From Spirochaetota bacterium (GTDB taxonomy: Bacteria; Spirochaetota; UBA4802; UBA5368): a stretch of 64,000 nt of DNA. Within the stretch, counting starts at the first letter, position 1, and the number at the start of each line of letters is the position of its first letter. Where the stretch lies: positions 1 to 64,000 of the forward strand of contig SCSX01000089.1 of the NCBI GenBank assembly GCA_004297825.1, in the 5' to 3' direction. Below are positions 25,611-35,500 of the stretch, piece after piece. A program made the position numbers and the translations under genes. Below the pieces are notes generated by a model. That model ran no database searches. It saw only the letters and a program-made list of their open reading frames with translations, and was not told the origin of the DNA.

Positions 25611-26090
25611 ATGCTTCGCACTTCTATAAACATGAGCCACATCGTCTTCGTGAATATCGCCCTTGCCGCGGCAAAGCTCAAAACAAGCCGCCAGGCTGTC
25701 GTCATTATGCTCCTGAAGCGCGTTTTGCGCGATATAGATCGGTTTCAGGGAGGGTTTACTCTGGTGAGGTATCAGCCCCGTGATCCCTGGAAACGATGGC
25801 ATTGTTTTCCGATTCGCTTCAGGAAGAATGAGAATGAGTTCGCTTCGGATTTCCGTAAGTTGAGCCGGTTCTCGGTCTCGTATCTGGTTGCCATCGCGAC
25901 GAAGCGCTACTTGCACGAGCTGCTGCGCGATTCGGCCGGAAGGCATAATTATGTTCGGTTCCCCCATTATGCCATCGGCCAAAGGAGCACAGGGGGAATT
26001 CTGTGCTGGGAATTCTACTGGGGGGACACCGAAAACCCCCCTACAAGAGCCTCACCCACAAAAATACTCCGCCGCACCGCCTCGCATTAG
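25611..26090 (+). CDS. Small paralogous protein, ribbon-helix-helix-like (copy 1)
   Basis: A 159-residue protein of unknown function with a clear paralogue at 40424-40882. Both begin MLRTSINM, contain FQGGFTLVxYQPRDPxKxWHCFPI, then DFRKLSRFSVSYLVAIAT, and end CWExYWGD. The N-terminal 40 residues (a short strand then two helices) resemble a ribbon-helix-helix DNA-binding fold; the second helical block could be another. This is inference only. The start is the ATG after GGAGGATACGG. An identical 12-base upstream element, GGGTGTGAATTA, lies at 25499-25510. An open frame extends further upstream but without conservation with copy 2. Confidence 0.72.
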   Translation: MLRTSINMSHIVFVNIALAAAKLKTSRQAVVIMLLKRVLRDIDRFQGGFTLVRYQPRDPWKRWHCFPIRFRKNENEFASDFRKLSRFSVSYLVAIATKRYLHELLRDSAGRHNYVRFPHYAIGQRSTGGILCWEFYWGDTENPPTRASPTKILRRTASH

Positions 26091-26551
26091 GCATCTATCA
26101 TCCGCGCGCACACCAAACCAGGGGCGAGGTATGCCCATTTACGCCTATCTCCCCGTAAAATGTCACACTCATTAAATAATTTTGAAAAAATTGCTTTTCC
26201 ACTTGCAAAAAAAGCCCGGTTGGATTATTTTGGTACAGGATGTTATGGAAAGGAAATTATCACCTTAAAAAATAGCGTACGGAGGACTCAACGAGAGCAA
26301 AAAGTGTCATGGTCCCTCCCTTTGTCTCCGTCTTACCCCGCCCGATTACGGCGCATTTTCACTTTGCCGCAGTCAAATGGTATAAACATAGCGAACATAA
26401 AGTAACAAATACAAACCATCGCTGTTCGGGGAATGGAGCAAACGCGCTATTGAAGCCTGTCGCAACCTGGATAATCCTCTTCTAAAGGGGCTTTCCAGAA
26501 CGATCTCCGCTCGAAATGCGGACGGTTGCGTGATAGCCGTGGAGGTGCTTC
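26091..26551. other. AT-rich intergenic stretch without a convincing gene
   Basis: Bases about 26160-26410 are markedly AT-rich for this genome and could encode an 81-residue peptide (26160-26405, plus), but it has no ribosome site, family or coding character. The stretch separates copy 1 of the small protein family from the surface lipoprotein. It may hold the lipoprotein promoter; no clear -35/-10 pair stands out. Confidence 0.4.
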
Positions 26552-28852
26552 ATGAAAGCGAAATACCTGGCCCTTTACCTGTGTTCGCTCGCAGCGATAT
26601 CGTCCTTATCCACATCGTGCGGGTATGTACATGAGACCAATCCGATTATTCTTGCCGATACGACCCCTGGGGGTCCGGGCACCCTCTCCCCGGTTCACGT
26701 TGATTCGATCACACCGGATGACACACAGATAATAATCAATTGGACCGATCCGGCCGATGCCGGCTTCGATCATGTAAAGATAAGCTGGGTGCCCGATGGA
26801 ACGTCGGTGCAGACCGTACCTAAGGGCACGGAAACCTTCATCGCGTCGGCTCTGACCAACGGAACCGATTATACCTTTACCCTGACCGGCGTATACGATT
26901 CCGGGAACGAAGCGGCCCCCGTCGCGGTAACGGCAAGACCCCGGGACCTTGTACCCCCGCTTGCGCTTGACTTCCGCGGCACGGTGTCGAGCCCGGACCA
27001 GATCACCATCAATTGGACCGACCCGCCAACCGGCGATTTCGATCACGTGATAATCAGCTGGGAGCCCGGGGGAGAGACAGGGGTGACGGTCGCCGGGGGC
27101 CAGGAGACGTACACGGCGGACGGCATGAGTATCTATGATACCGATTATACGTTCACCCTAACGGCCGTCGACGATGACGGAAACGAGACCGCCATCTCGA
27201 TCCTCGTTCCCCATATCGATATAGTGTCTCCGTCCGAGATCATGATCGATTCCGTGGCCACGAGCGACGGAAGCATAATCCTTAACTGGACCGATCCCGC
27301 CGATGCCGACCTTGATCATATCAAGATCACCTGGTCGCCCGACGGCGCGACCGAACGGATAGTCGCGGCCGGTGTCCGGACCTTCAGCGCAACCGGATTG
27401 AATAACATCATTAATTATACGTTTACGCTCATCGCCGTCGATGAGGCCGGAAATGAATCCGCGCCCGTCACCGTAACGCAAAGAATCGATGAGACCCCCC
27501 CCGGGCCGGTGGAGATCACCGGTATCATTGAAGACAACCAGCAGATTACCCTGAATTGGGATGATCCGTCCGATCCGGACCTCGATCATATCGAGATAAG
27601 CTGGACGCCCGACGGGGCGGCGGTAAATTCCATCGATCCGGGAGTGCGGACTTTCACCGCGACCGGTCTCGTCAATCCGTACGTGCAGACGAATGGTAAT
27701 ATATATATAATTACTGAGTATGCTTTTTCAATAATCTGTGTTGATACCGCCGGCAACCGCTCCTCAGCTCTCGTTGTCAAAGCGATACCAAGTGTCGTTG
27801 GCTCCATCGAAAATTTTCTGATTTATACGGCGGACGACCTTAATGCGGTTCGGGGAGGAAGCGCCGATCCGAAATATAACGGATGGGATAAAACAAAATC
27901 ATATAGTATGATGGCCGATATCGATCTTTCGGGATATTCTCCATGGATTCCGATCGGCGCATCGGACACTGATTTTTTCAGCGGTAACTTCAATGGTAAC
28001 GGGCATACAATTTCAGGATTGAGGATAAACACCGCCGCAAATTATCAGGGTCTTTTCGGATTTATCAAGGGAACCAGTGTCATTAGAAATCTTACCATCT
28101 CGAATTGCGCTATAACAGGCGGCGCGTATATTGGCGCTCTTGCCGGGCAGTTTAATCAGGATGGCACAGGAAAGGCAATGCTCAGTAATTGCCATGTTTC
28201 CGGAACGATAATTTCGACCTCCAGCGTAGCTGTATTTACGGGAGGCCTGGTAGGATGGCTTGGTCCTAATACGACTCCTACTACCCATAGTAATGTCGTT
28301 AAGTGCAGTGTAAAAGCCTCCGTAAGCAATACTTCAGCAACCTTGGCATATTATTTAGGTGGAATCACAGGCCGCGCAGAGATTCAATGGTCGGTTTTTT
28401 ATTGTTATGTTGAAGGTGATATTTCCGCCACACGAGGATATTATGTCGGCGGCATTGCAGGCTCCTCGAATAGCCCGTTTGAGAATTGTTATTCAAAAGC
28501 AAATATTAAAAGCATCGCAAATGGCGGTGGAATTACAGGAGGTACTACCAATTATACCCGCTATTGTTATGCAACGGGTGATATTACCAGAACCAGCGGC
28601 ACCTCTGCCAATATTGGAGGACTTCTTGGCTCTGTGAACAATTCCGATAGAATTATTGCAAGCTATTACAGCGGCACACTCCTCGATGCCGCCACTGGAC
28701 TGGGATTGACAGATAACGCCCTCGGCACGCGAAAAACGCCGGCGGAGATGAAAGAGTGGACGACGTATTCGGGATGGGACCCGGCAATCTGGGCGGTCGA
28801 TCCCGACGTCAATAACGGGTTTCCGTATCTCATCAATAACCCGCCCAGGTAG
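26552..28852 (+). CDS. Surface lipoprotein with fibronectin-III-like and GLUG repeats
   Basis: A 766-residue predicted lipoprotein; the signal peptide ends at SLSTSC, with the acceptor cysteine near residue 23. Residues about 45-440 hold four fibronectin-III-like repeats marked by near-copies of INWTDPADAGFDHVKISW. Residues about 450-740 have GLUG-type repeats (IGALAGQF, TGGLVGWL, YLGGITGR, YVGGIAGS, IGGLLGSV), which form a right-handed beta-helix in adhesins. The combination suggests a surface binding or adhesion role. The repeat half is GC-rich; the GLUG half is AT-richer, so the two may have joined by recombination. No partner gene is adjacent. Confidence 0.83.
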   Translation: MKAKYLALYLCSLAAISSLSTSCGYVHETNPIILADTTPGGPGTLSPVHVDSITPDDTQIIINWTDPADAGFDHVKISWVPDGTSVQTVPKGTETFIASALTNGTDYTFTLTGVYDSGNEAAPVAVTARPRDLVPPLALDFRGTVSSPDQITINWTDPPTGDFDHVIISWEPGGETGVTVAGGQETYTADGMSIYDTDYTFTLTAVDDDGNETAISILVPHIDIVSPSEIMIDSVATSDGSIILNWTDPADADLDHIKITWSPDGATERIVAAGVRTFSATGLNNIINYTFTLIAVDEAGNESAPVTVTQRIDETPPGPVEITGIIEDNQQITLNWDDPSDPDLDHIEISWTPDGAAVNSIDPGVRTFTATGLVNPYVQTNGNIYIITEYAFSIICVDTAGNRSSALVVKAIPSVVGSIENFLIYTADDLNAVRGGSADPKYNGWDKTKSYSMMADIDLSGYSPWIPIGASDTDFFSGNFNGNGHTISGLRINTAANYQGLFGFIKGTSVIRNLTISNCAITGGAYIGALAGQFNQDGTGKAMLSNCHVSGTIISTSSVAVFTGGLVGWLGPNTTPTTHSNVVKCSVKASVSNTSATLAYYLGGITGRAEIQWSVFYCYVEGDISATRGYYVGGIAGSSNSPFENCYSKANIKSIANGGGITGGTTNYTRYCYATGDITRTSGTSANIGGLLGSVNNSDRIIASYYSGTLLDAATGLGLTDNALGTRKTPAEMKEWTTYSGWDPAIWAVDPDVNNGFPYLINNPPR

Positions 28853-28973
28853 ATGAAGGGTTCGGATGCGTGATTGAGGTAGTGAGCGCCTTTTTTGGAA
28901 TTCAAGGGGGAGAATTACGGTCTGCAAATTCGCGTACAGATAGAATCGGGATTCAATGCGGGGAGGTTGTTTC

Positions 28974-30347
28974 ATGAAAGGGGGATTGTTGCGGTGGGCT
29001 ATGGGGGGCGTTTTCGTCATTGCGACGGCATGCGCCCTTTTCGCCGCGAGTGGCCATGAAAAGGTGGATGACGCGATATTTCAGGAAGGGCTGCGAAAAT
29101 ATATCCAGTCCGATTACCGCGCGGCCATCGAGGATTTCGAAAAGTCGTACGCTCACGATAAGAACAATAAAAAGCTGAAAAAGGTTTTTTACAACGCGCT
29201 GCTGCGCCAGGGGGATATCGAATACGAGCGCGACGACCTGCCGGAGGCGCGAAGGCTCTATGCCCGGGCGCTGACCGTTGGGGGGGAGGATGAGGCCCTG
29301 CTCCGGAAGCTCAGGACGATCGACGAAATCAACGCGCACGTGCGCGGTGAGGCGCAAAGAAGCGAAGCGAGGCTGGACGGATTTTTGCGGACGGCGTTGA
29401 TCACGGGGGGCGCGGTCGCGTTCCTCTTTATGGGAATCGTTGCATTCGTCTCCTATCGCGGAAAGAGGAGGCGTTTATTCAAGGAGCTTCTCGCCGACAT
29501 GCCCCTGATCGATGAGGACCGGAACATGGACAAGGATTTTTATCCGGAAATTGTGCGCGCCAACAGGCTGCGGGAGCTCCTGGGCGCTATCGCCAGGGGC
29601 TCCCTGACCGCGGAGATTCTCGAAGGCTATATCGGCTACCTGAATGAAGAGATTAAAACGAACATCGAGGCCGCGATCAGGAAAGGAACCGGAAAAGGGA
29701 AATTCGACGTTGAAAAACGTACCGGTGAATTCGACCTTCCACTGCTAACGCATGCGGACGGGCTGCCCGCGGAAGTGAGAGGCGCGTCCGGGATGATAAT
29801 GGAGCACAAGGGCGGGGGCGATCCCGACGGCATCTTCCTTATATTGGCGAAAATCATCGATGTGAAGACAGGAAGAAAAGGCCATTCATTTCGGGTGGCG
29901 GACAACGCGTATCGCATGGCCTCGATTATCGGCGAGAGCGATCCCGTATTTGTGAAAAGAGCGGCTCTCGTACACGATATAGGGTTCTTTCTCGTAAAGG
30001 GCCGGATCGACATGGAGGGGAGCTGCGGCCTCATCGATGATCACGCGGAGGCGTCTGGAATCATCAAGACGCATCCGGCGCACGGCGCAAAAATTCTGCG
30101 CGACGCGGGTTTGCCGGAGGATATTTCGGAGTGTGCGCTCTATCATCATGAGCGTTACGACGGAAGCGGTTACCCGGGCAAATTACGCGGCGAAAGGATT
30201 CCGCCCATCGCGATGATAGTCGGCGCCGCGGAGTACCTTGAGGAATGCCGGCAGGCCGGCATGAATCAATCCGACATCCTGATCCCGATCATGGAAGGCT
30301 TGTTCGGCAAAAGGGTCGGCGCGGCGCTTTTTTCATTGGTAAGGTGA
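28974..30347 (+). CDS. TPR-transmembrane-HD-GYP-like protein
   Basis: A 457-residue membrane protein. A signal-anchor or signal peptide (residues 1-25) is followed by a periplasmic TPR-like helical region (FQEGLRKYIQSDYRAAIEDFEKSY), a transmembrane helix near residues 125-148 (ALITGGAVAFLFMGIVAFV) and a cytoplasmic region ending in an HD-GYP-like domain. The latter shows HSFRVA, HDIGF, HPAHGAKIL, HHERYDGSGYP and ERIPPIAMI. HD-GYP domains hydrolyse cyclic-di-GMP. The usual lysine after HDIG and the spacing to the next motif are altered, so activity is uncertain. The ATG follows GGGAGG. It is 67 bases upstream of the barrel gene. Confidence 0.8.
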   Translation: MKGGLLRWAMGGVFVIATACALFAASGHEKVDDAIFQEGLRKYIQSDYRAAIEDFEKSYAHDKNNKKLKKVFYNALLRQGDIEYERDDLPEARRLYARALTVGGEDEALLRKLRTIDEINAHVRGEAQRSEARLDGFLRTALITGGAVAFLFMGIVAFVSYRGKRRRLFKELLADMPLIDEDRNMDKDFYPEIVRANRLRELLGAIARGSLTAEILEGYIGYLNEEIKTNIEAAIRKGTGKGKFDVEKRTGEFDLPLLTHADGLPAEVRGASGMIMEHKGGGDPDGIFLILAKIIDVKTGRKGHSFRVADNAYRMASIIGESDPVFVKRAALVHDIGFFLVKGRIDMEGSCGLIDDHAEASGIIKTHPAHGAKILRDAGLPEDISECALYHHERYDGSGYPGKLRGERIPPIAMIVGAAEYLEECRQAGMNQSDILIPIMEGLFGKRVGAALFSLVR

Positions 30348-30414
30348 TCGCGGTAATGCCGGCGCAGCACACGCGGGAAAAAATTTTCACGTGACAGCAG
30401 GGAGCGGATGAGAA

Positions 30415-31422
30415 TTGAAAAGCTGGACGGCGCGCGTCATAGGGGTTTTGATATGCTTTAGCGCGATAGGCGGGATATCGCCGGCCGGGGCGGATGAGAC
30501 CGTGGAATTGTCACACCGTTTGACCCTTCAGGCGCAGGAGGAATTGAGCCGGCATCGTTTCGCAGACGCTTACCGCCTGGTACAGCGGGCCGTAATGCTC
30601 GATCCGGCCAACAGTGAGGCAAAAGACCTCTACATGAGCCTGTACGAGCTGATCGACGATCCGGAGAACAGGGTGATTCAAACGCCCGAACCGCGAAGAG
30701 CGGAACATTCGGCGATCGTTGCTCAACCGAAAATCGAATCCCCGGGGGTTAGAACCGTCACCGTTCCGGCGGTTGACGTACGGGCCCCCGCATCCGGCGA
30801 CCGGTATGTGAAGCTGGGATTTTTATACGCACAAGGCGAAAGCGATTATCTCGATTACGTCGACAGCACGGTGAGGCTTCTCGGGGGACGGGCGGAGGCG
30901 GGGTATTATTTTCAAAACGCCGGCCCGAGTTTCGGATTGTCGGCCGATTACACCGGATACCTCTTTAAAACTCGTGGGGATCCCAGAATCGATATCCTGG
31001 TGCACAGATTAAACGTGACCGTGGCCCGAAGGGAGGATTTTTTCGGCGGATACGGCCGCCCGCTCGTGGTAGGGGTGCGCGCCGGGTATCATCTGTTTTT
31101 ACTCCAAAATAGAAACACGGAAGGGGCGTATTATTTCAGGGAGTTGAATGGTCCGCTGGTCGGATTCTTCTTTTCCGAACCCTTGTTTCATCGATTCTGG
31201 AAGAACGATCTCCTGAAGCCGATGGGGGTGGAGGGCGGAATTAATTTCGTTCCGGTGATGAAAAGGAGCGATTTCGCGCGGGCGTTCGAGTACAACGCCT
31301 TGCTCACCTGCGACATGACTACGGTCCGCGTTTCGTTTGGCTGGAGATCGTATCAAATCGATAATGGCGAAACGCGTGAGCGCTTTTCCGGCGTGGAAAC
31401 GGGCTTCTCCGTGCATTATTAG
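30415..31422 (+). CDS. Predicted outer-membrane protein with TPR-like N-terminus
   Basis: A 335-residue exported protein. A signal peptide (MKSWTARVIGVLICFSAIGGISPAGA) precedes a short helical TPR-like segment (LSRHRFADAYRLVQRAVMLDPANSEA), a proline-rich linker, and from about residue 128 an amphipathic beta-strand pattern ending GFSVHY, an outer-membrane barrel signature. The start is TTG; a nearby ATG at 30408 is out of frame. It probably shares an operon with the HD-GYP-like gene. No named family is recognised. Confidence 0.68.
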   Translation: MKSWTARVIGVLICFSAIGGISPAGADETVELSHRLTLQAQEELSRHRFADAYRLVQRAVMLDPANSEAKDLYMSLYELIDDPENRVIQTPEPRRAEHSAIVAQPKIESPGVRTVTVPAVDVRAPASGDRYVKLGFLYAQGESDYLDYVDSTVRLLGGRAEAGYYFQNAGPSFGLSADYTGYLFKTRGDPRIDILVHRLNVTVARREDFFGGYGRPLVVGVRAGYHLFLLQNRNTEGAYYFRELNGPLVGFFFSEPLFHRFWKNDLLKPMGVEGGINFVPVMKRSDFARAFEYNALLTCDMTTVRVSFGWRSYQIDNGETRERFSGVETGFSVHY

Positions 31423-31438
31423 CGCACGATCGCGCCCC

Positions 31439-32386
31439 CTAATGGCTCCACTGCGAGGCCATGCGCGCGCCGCGGTTGAGGTATTGTTCCGCGGCGAGCG
31501 CGGCGAGGCAGCCCTCCGCGGAGGCGAGCACGACCTGCCGCACCCTCTTGCAGGTGACGTCCCCGATCGCGTAGACGCCCGGTACGGATGTCGCCATGGT
31601 CTCGCGGTCCACGCGAATGCATCCCTCCGGGGTGGTCTCGATCGCGCCATAGAGAAAATCGGTGATGGGCTTGTTGCCGTGCAGGAAGAGGAAGACCCCG
31701 TCCACGGCGATGTCCTCGCGTTTTCCCTCCGGGAGCACGACGGAAATTTCGCGGACCGATTCGTTCCCGCGGATATCCTCGATGCGCGCGCCCGCGAGGA
31801 CCCGCACGTCCCCCGCGCGCCCGAGCTCTTCGCGTAATTCCGCCGGGAGTTCCCTCTCGCGCGTGATGAAGTGTATGGGCCGGGCGAATTTCGCGAGCGC
31901 GTCGATCTCGTCCATGACCTCGCTGGAGGCGCCCGCTACCGCGACGGGCCGGTCCTTGTAGAACGCGGCGTCGCAGGCCGCGCAGTAGCTCACGCCCTTG
32001 CCGGTGAACTCGGCCTCGCCCTTGAGGGACGCGGCGCGCCCCATGGACCCGGTCGCGATGACGAGCGCGCGCGCGGTGAGCGTCGCCCCGGAGGTAAAGA
32101 CCGATATGGGCTGCGCCGATACATCCACACCGTATACCTGGTCTTTTTCTATCCGGGCGCCAAAGGACTCCGCCTGGGCGCGCATGATCCCGAGCAGCTC
32201 GTCCCCGCGGACGGGACCGCGGATGCCCGGATAGTTCTCGATCCTGTCCGCGGAGCCGAGCGCCCCCGCGGCCGGGTTCCGGTCGAGCACCAGGGTTTTC
32301 AGGCGCGCCCGCGCCGCGTACAGCGCCGCCGAGAGCCCCGCCGGGCCCCCGCCGATGATGATGAGATCGTACGAGGTATCTTCCAT
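31439..32386 (-). CDS. Thioredoxin-reductase-like flavoprotein lacking NADPH-binding motifs
   Basis: A 315-residue low-molecular-weight thioredoxin reductase homologue. The FAD-binding GGGPAGLSAALYAARA (12-27), the redox-active CAACD (C135, C138) and the FAD-linked YAIGDV are intact. The second Rossmann motif, normally GGGN/DSA, reads AGASSEVMDE, and the HRR motif that holds the NADPH phosphate reads ITREREL. That pattern is known from ferredoxin-dependent flavin thioredoxin reductases and the related DFTR/DDOR enzymes. It may therefore draw electrons from ferredoxin; this is inference. It is divergent from the histidine kinase. Ordinary TrxB with a diverged site is the alternative. Confidence 0.85.
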   Translation of the reverse strand: MEDTSYDLIIIGGGPAGLSAALYAARARLKTLVLDRNPAAGALGSADRIENYPGIRGPVRGDELLGIMRAQAESFGARIEKDQVYGVDVSAQPISVFTSGATLTARALVIATGSMGRAASLKGEAEFTGKGVSYCAACDAAFYKDRPVAVAGASSEVMDEIDALAKFARPIHFITRERELPAELREELGRAGDVRVLAGARIEDIRGNESVREISVVLPEGKREDIAVDGVFLFLHGNKPITDFLYGAIETTPEGCIRVDRETMATSVPGVYAIGDVTCKRVRQVVLASAEGCLAALAAEQYLNRGARMASQWSH

Positions 32387-32468
32387 GTCAGCCGTCCTTT
32401 CGTGATCGTATGTTCAATATATAGCTTTTCCGCCCGGCCCGCAAGCATTATCCGCGCCGCGCCCCTGC

Positions 32469-32496
32469 TTGACATTTCCGGGTTCTGCGATACACT
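32469..32496 (+). promoter_or_regulatory. Promoter of the PAS-repeat histidine kinase
   Basis: TTGACA (32469-32474), a 16-base spacer and TACACT (32491-32496), 53 bases before the ATG at 32549. Confidence 0.5.
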
Positions 32497-32548
32497 TTAT
32501 ATAAGACTGCCGGGGGTGATATCTGCGCCCTGGCGCCTCCAATTGAAC

Positions 32549-35500
32549 ATGGATCCCGCAAAGATTCTCATTGTCGAGGATGAGCTCATCATCTCCTCCG
32601 AAATCCGAATGATGCTCGAGCATTTCGGGTACCGCGTGGCGCCGCCCGTCACGACCGGTGAGGCCGCCATAACCGCAGCCCGCGCCGAGCGCCCCGACCT
32701 CATACTCATGGACATCCAGCTCGCGGGCCGCATGGACGGCATCGAAGCCGTCGAGCGTATACGTGCCGAACAGGATGTGCCGGTGATCTACCTCACCGCG
32801 AACGCCGACGACGCGACCGTCGGGAGGGCGCGCGACACCAGGCCGCACTCCTATGTCTGCAAGCCCGTGAGCGAGCGCGAGCTCTACTCCAACATCGACT
32901 CGGCGCTCTTCCGCCACTCCATGGAATCGCGCCTCAGGGAGAGCGAGCGCAGGTACCGCCTGCTCGCGGAAAATTCGAGCGACGTCATCTGGACCATGAC
33001 GCTGGACGGGCGCTTCACCTACGTGAGCCCCTCAGTCACCGCGCTCACGGGCTGGACCCCGGAGGAGGTGCTCGACATTCCCCTGGATCGCTACATCCCG
33101 CCCGAACAGGCGAAGGAAATGGGTGAGGAGATACTGAAAGAGCTCGCGCTCCCGCCGGAGGCGCGGGCGCTCCACCGCACGGTGCGGGTGAAGCAGTTTA
33201 CGAAGAACGGCGCGCTCATAGACGTCGAGGTGATCACTTCCTGGCTCACGGACGCGCGGGGGAACATAATAGGCCTCCAGGGGGCCACGCGCGATATCGG
33301 CGCGCGCCTGCGCGCGGAAAAAGAGCTGGAGGAGCGCGCGCGGCAGGTCCGGCACATCGTCGAGCATAGCATCGATCTCTTCTACCTGCACGACACGGAC
33401 AACCGCTTTCAGTACGTGAGCCCGCAAAGTCTTCCCATCCTCGGCTGGACACCGGCGGAGATGATGCGGCAATGGACGGAGATACTTACCGATAACCCGG
33501 TGAACGCGGAGGGGGTCACGCTCACCGCGGAGGCGATCCGTACCGGGAACCGGCAGCGGCCCTACGAGCTCGAGGTTTACCATAAAAACGGCGGCAGGCT
33601 GTGGCTCGAAATAAACGAGTCCCCGGTGAGGGACGAAAAGGGGGCAGTGACCGGGATCGTGGGCGCCGCGCGGGACATCACCGCGCAGAAGGCCGCGATC
33701 GAAAAGGAACGGCGCATCACCGTCGAGCGCGACGCGCTGCTCGGGCGGCTGATGCTCATTATGGAGCGGATGCCGCTGGCCTGCGTGCTTCACGACGTCA
33801 ATTTCAACGTGAGCTTCTGGAACAATACCGCGGAGCGCATTTTCGGGTTTTCCCGCGAGGAGGTGATGGGGAAGAGCCCCATCGATCTCTTCGTGCCGCC
33901 GCGGGTGCACGACCGGGTCAGGGAAATACAGCGGCGGATGCGCCAGGGGGACATGTCCGCCCACAACACGAACGAAAACGTGACGAAGGACGGACGCACC
34001 ATCTGCTGCGAGTGGCACAATACGCCGCTTATGGATGAGGGGGGCGTCTTCCTGGGCTACCTGTCCATGGCGCAGGATATTTCCGAGCGCCGGCGCGCGG
34101 AGGAGGCGCTGGCGTGGAGCCTGGAGCGCTACCGCCGGGTGGTCGAGACAAGCCAGGAGGGCATCTGGATGATAGACGCCGGCCAGCTGACCACCTTCGT
34201 GAACCCGCGCATGGCCGGGATGCTGGGTTATTCCATCGAAGAAATGATAGGGAAGAAGGTGACCGCGTTCATGCACCCCGACGATCTGGGCGATCATGCC
34301 GCGAAGATGGATCGCCGGGAAAAGGGTATGCACGATGTATACGAGCGCCGGTTCCTCCACAGGAACGGGGGCGTGGTGCACCTGAGCGTTTCGGGCCGCG
34401 CGCTGAAGAGCAAGAATGGCGAGTTCATGGGCTCCTTCGGCATGTTCACGGATATTACGGGGCAAAAGCACGCGGAGTCCCAGAGGGAGGCCGCGCTCAC
34501 GGTGCTCAGGGAGAGCGAGGAACGGTACAGGACCTACCTGGAAAACGCGCCCCTGGGGGTGTTCGTGATAGATACCACGGGACGGTTCATCGAGGCGAAT
34601 CCCGCGTCGTGCGCGACCACCGGCTACACAAGGGACGAAATGCTCTCCATGTCGTTCACGGAGCTGCTTGCCCCCGAGTCGCGCGAGGCGGGCGTCATGA
34701 GCTTCGTAGAGCTTGGGTCGAAGGGAACGGGGTCCGGTTCTTTCACCGTCGCGCGCAGGGACGGCACCCACATCTACGTGGCGGTCGAGGCGGTGCGTTT
34801 GAACGGGGATTCCTATATCGGTTTCAGCGTGGACATCACCGCGCGCAGGAAGGCCCAGGAGGACCTGGCCAAGCTCTCCCGCGCTGTCGAGCAGAGCCCC
34901 ACGGCTATCATCATAACCGACGCATCGGGAAGCATCGAATACGTCAACCCGCAATTCACGAAGATTACCGGGTACCTCCCCGACGAGGTCGTCGGGAAAA
35001 CCCCCCGCATCCTGAAATCGGGATTTACCTCCCCGAACGAGTACAGGACCCTGTGGATGACCATCCTTTCCGGGGCGACCTGGCAGGGGATATTCCGGAA
35101 CAGGAAAAAGAATGGGGAGCTTTACTGGGAATCCGCCCTCATCTCGCCGGTGCGGGGTCCGTCCGGGGACATCACCCACATGGTCGCGGTCAAGGAGGAC
35201 ATCACCGGGCGCAAGGACGCGGAGGAGAGGCTCGTCGCCTCCCTGCGCGAAAAGGAGATCATGCTGAAAGAGATCCATCACCGGGTGAAGAACAATTTCC
35301 AGGTCATCATCAGCATGCTGAACCTCCAGGAGCGCACGATCAACAGCCCGGAGGTCAGGGAGCACTTCAACGACAGCCGCAACCGCATACGGTCGATGGC
35401 GCTCATACACGAAAAGCTTTATCAGTCCCGGGACCTTTCGCGCATCGATTTCAGCTCGTACATCAACTCCCTCACGGGGGAGCTTTTCAGGAGCGCGGCG

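Noticed and set aside
26160-26405. An 81-residue gene in the AT-rich gap
   Set aside because: No ribosome site, no recognisable family and irregular composition.
31871-32548. 226-residue N-terminal extension of the PAS histidine kinase
   Set aside because: It lies antisense to the flavoprotein gene and upstream of the TTGACA promoter; the receiver domain begins at 32549.
33032-35410. A 792-residue minus-strand open frame inside the histidine kinase
   Set aside because: Composition is that of an antisense shadow (rich in H, R, P, G, L), with no domain, while the plus frame has full kinase motifs.
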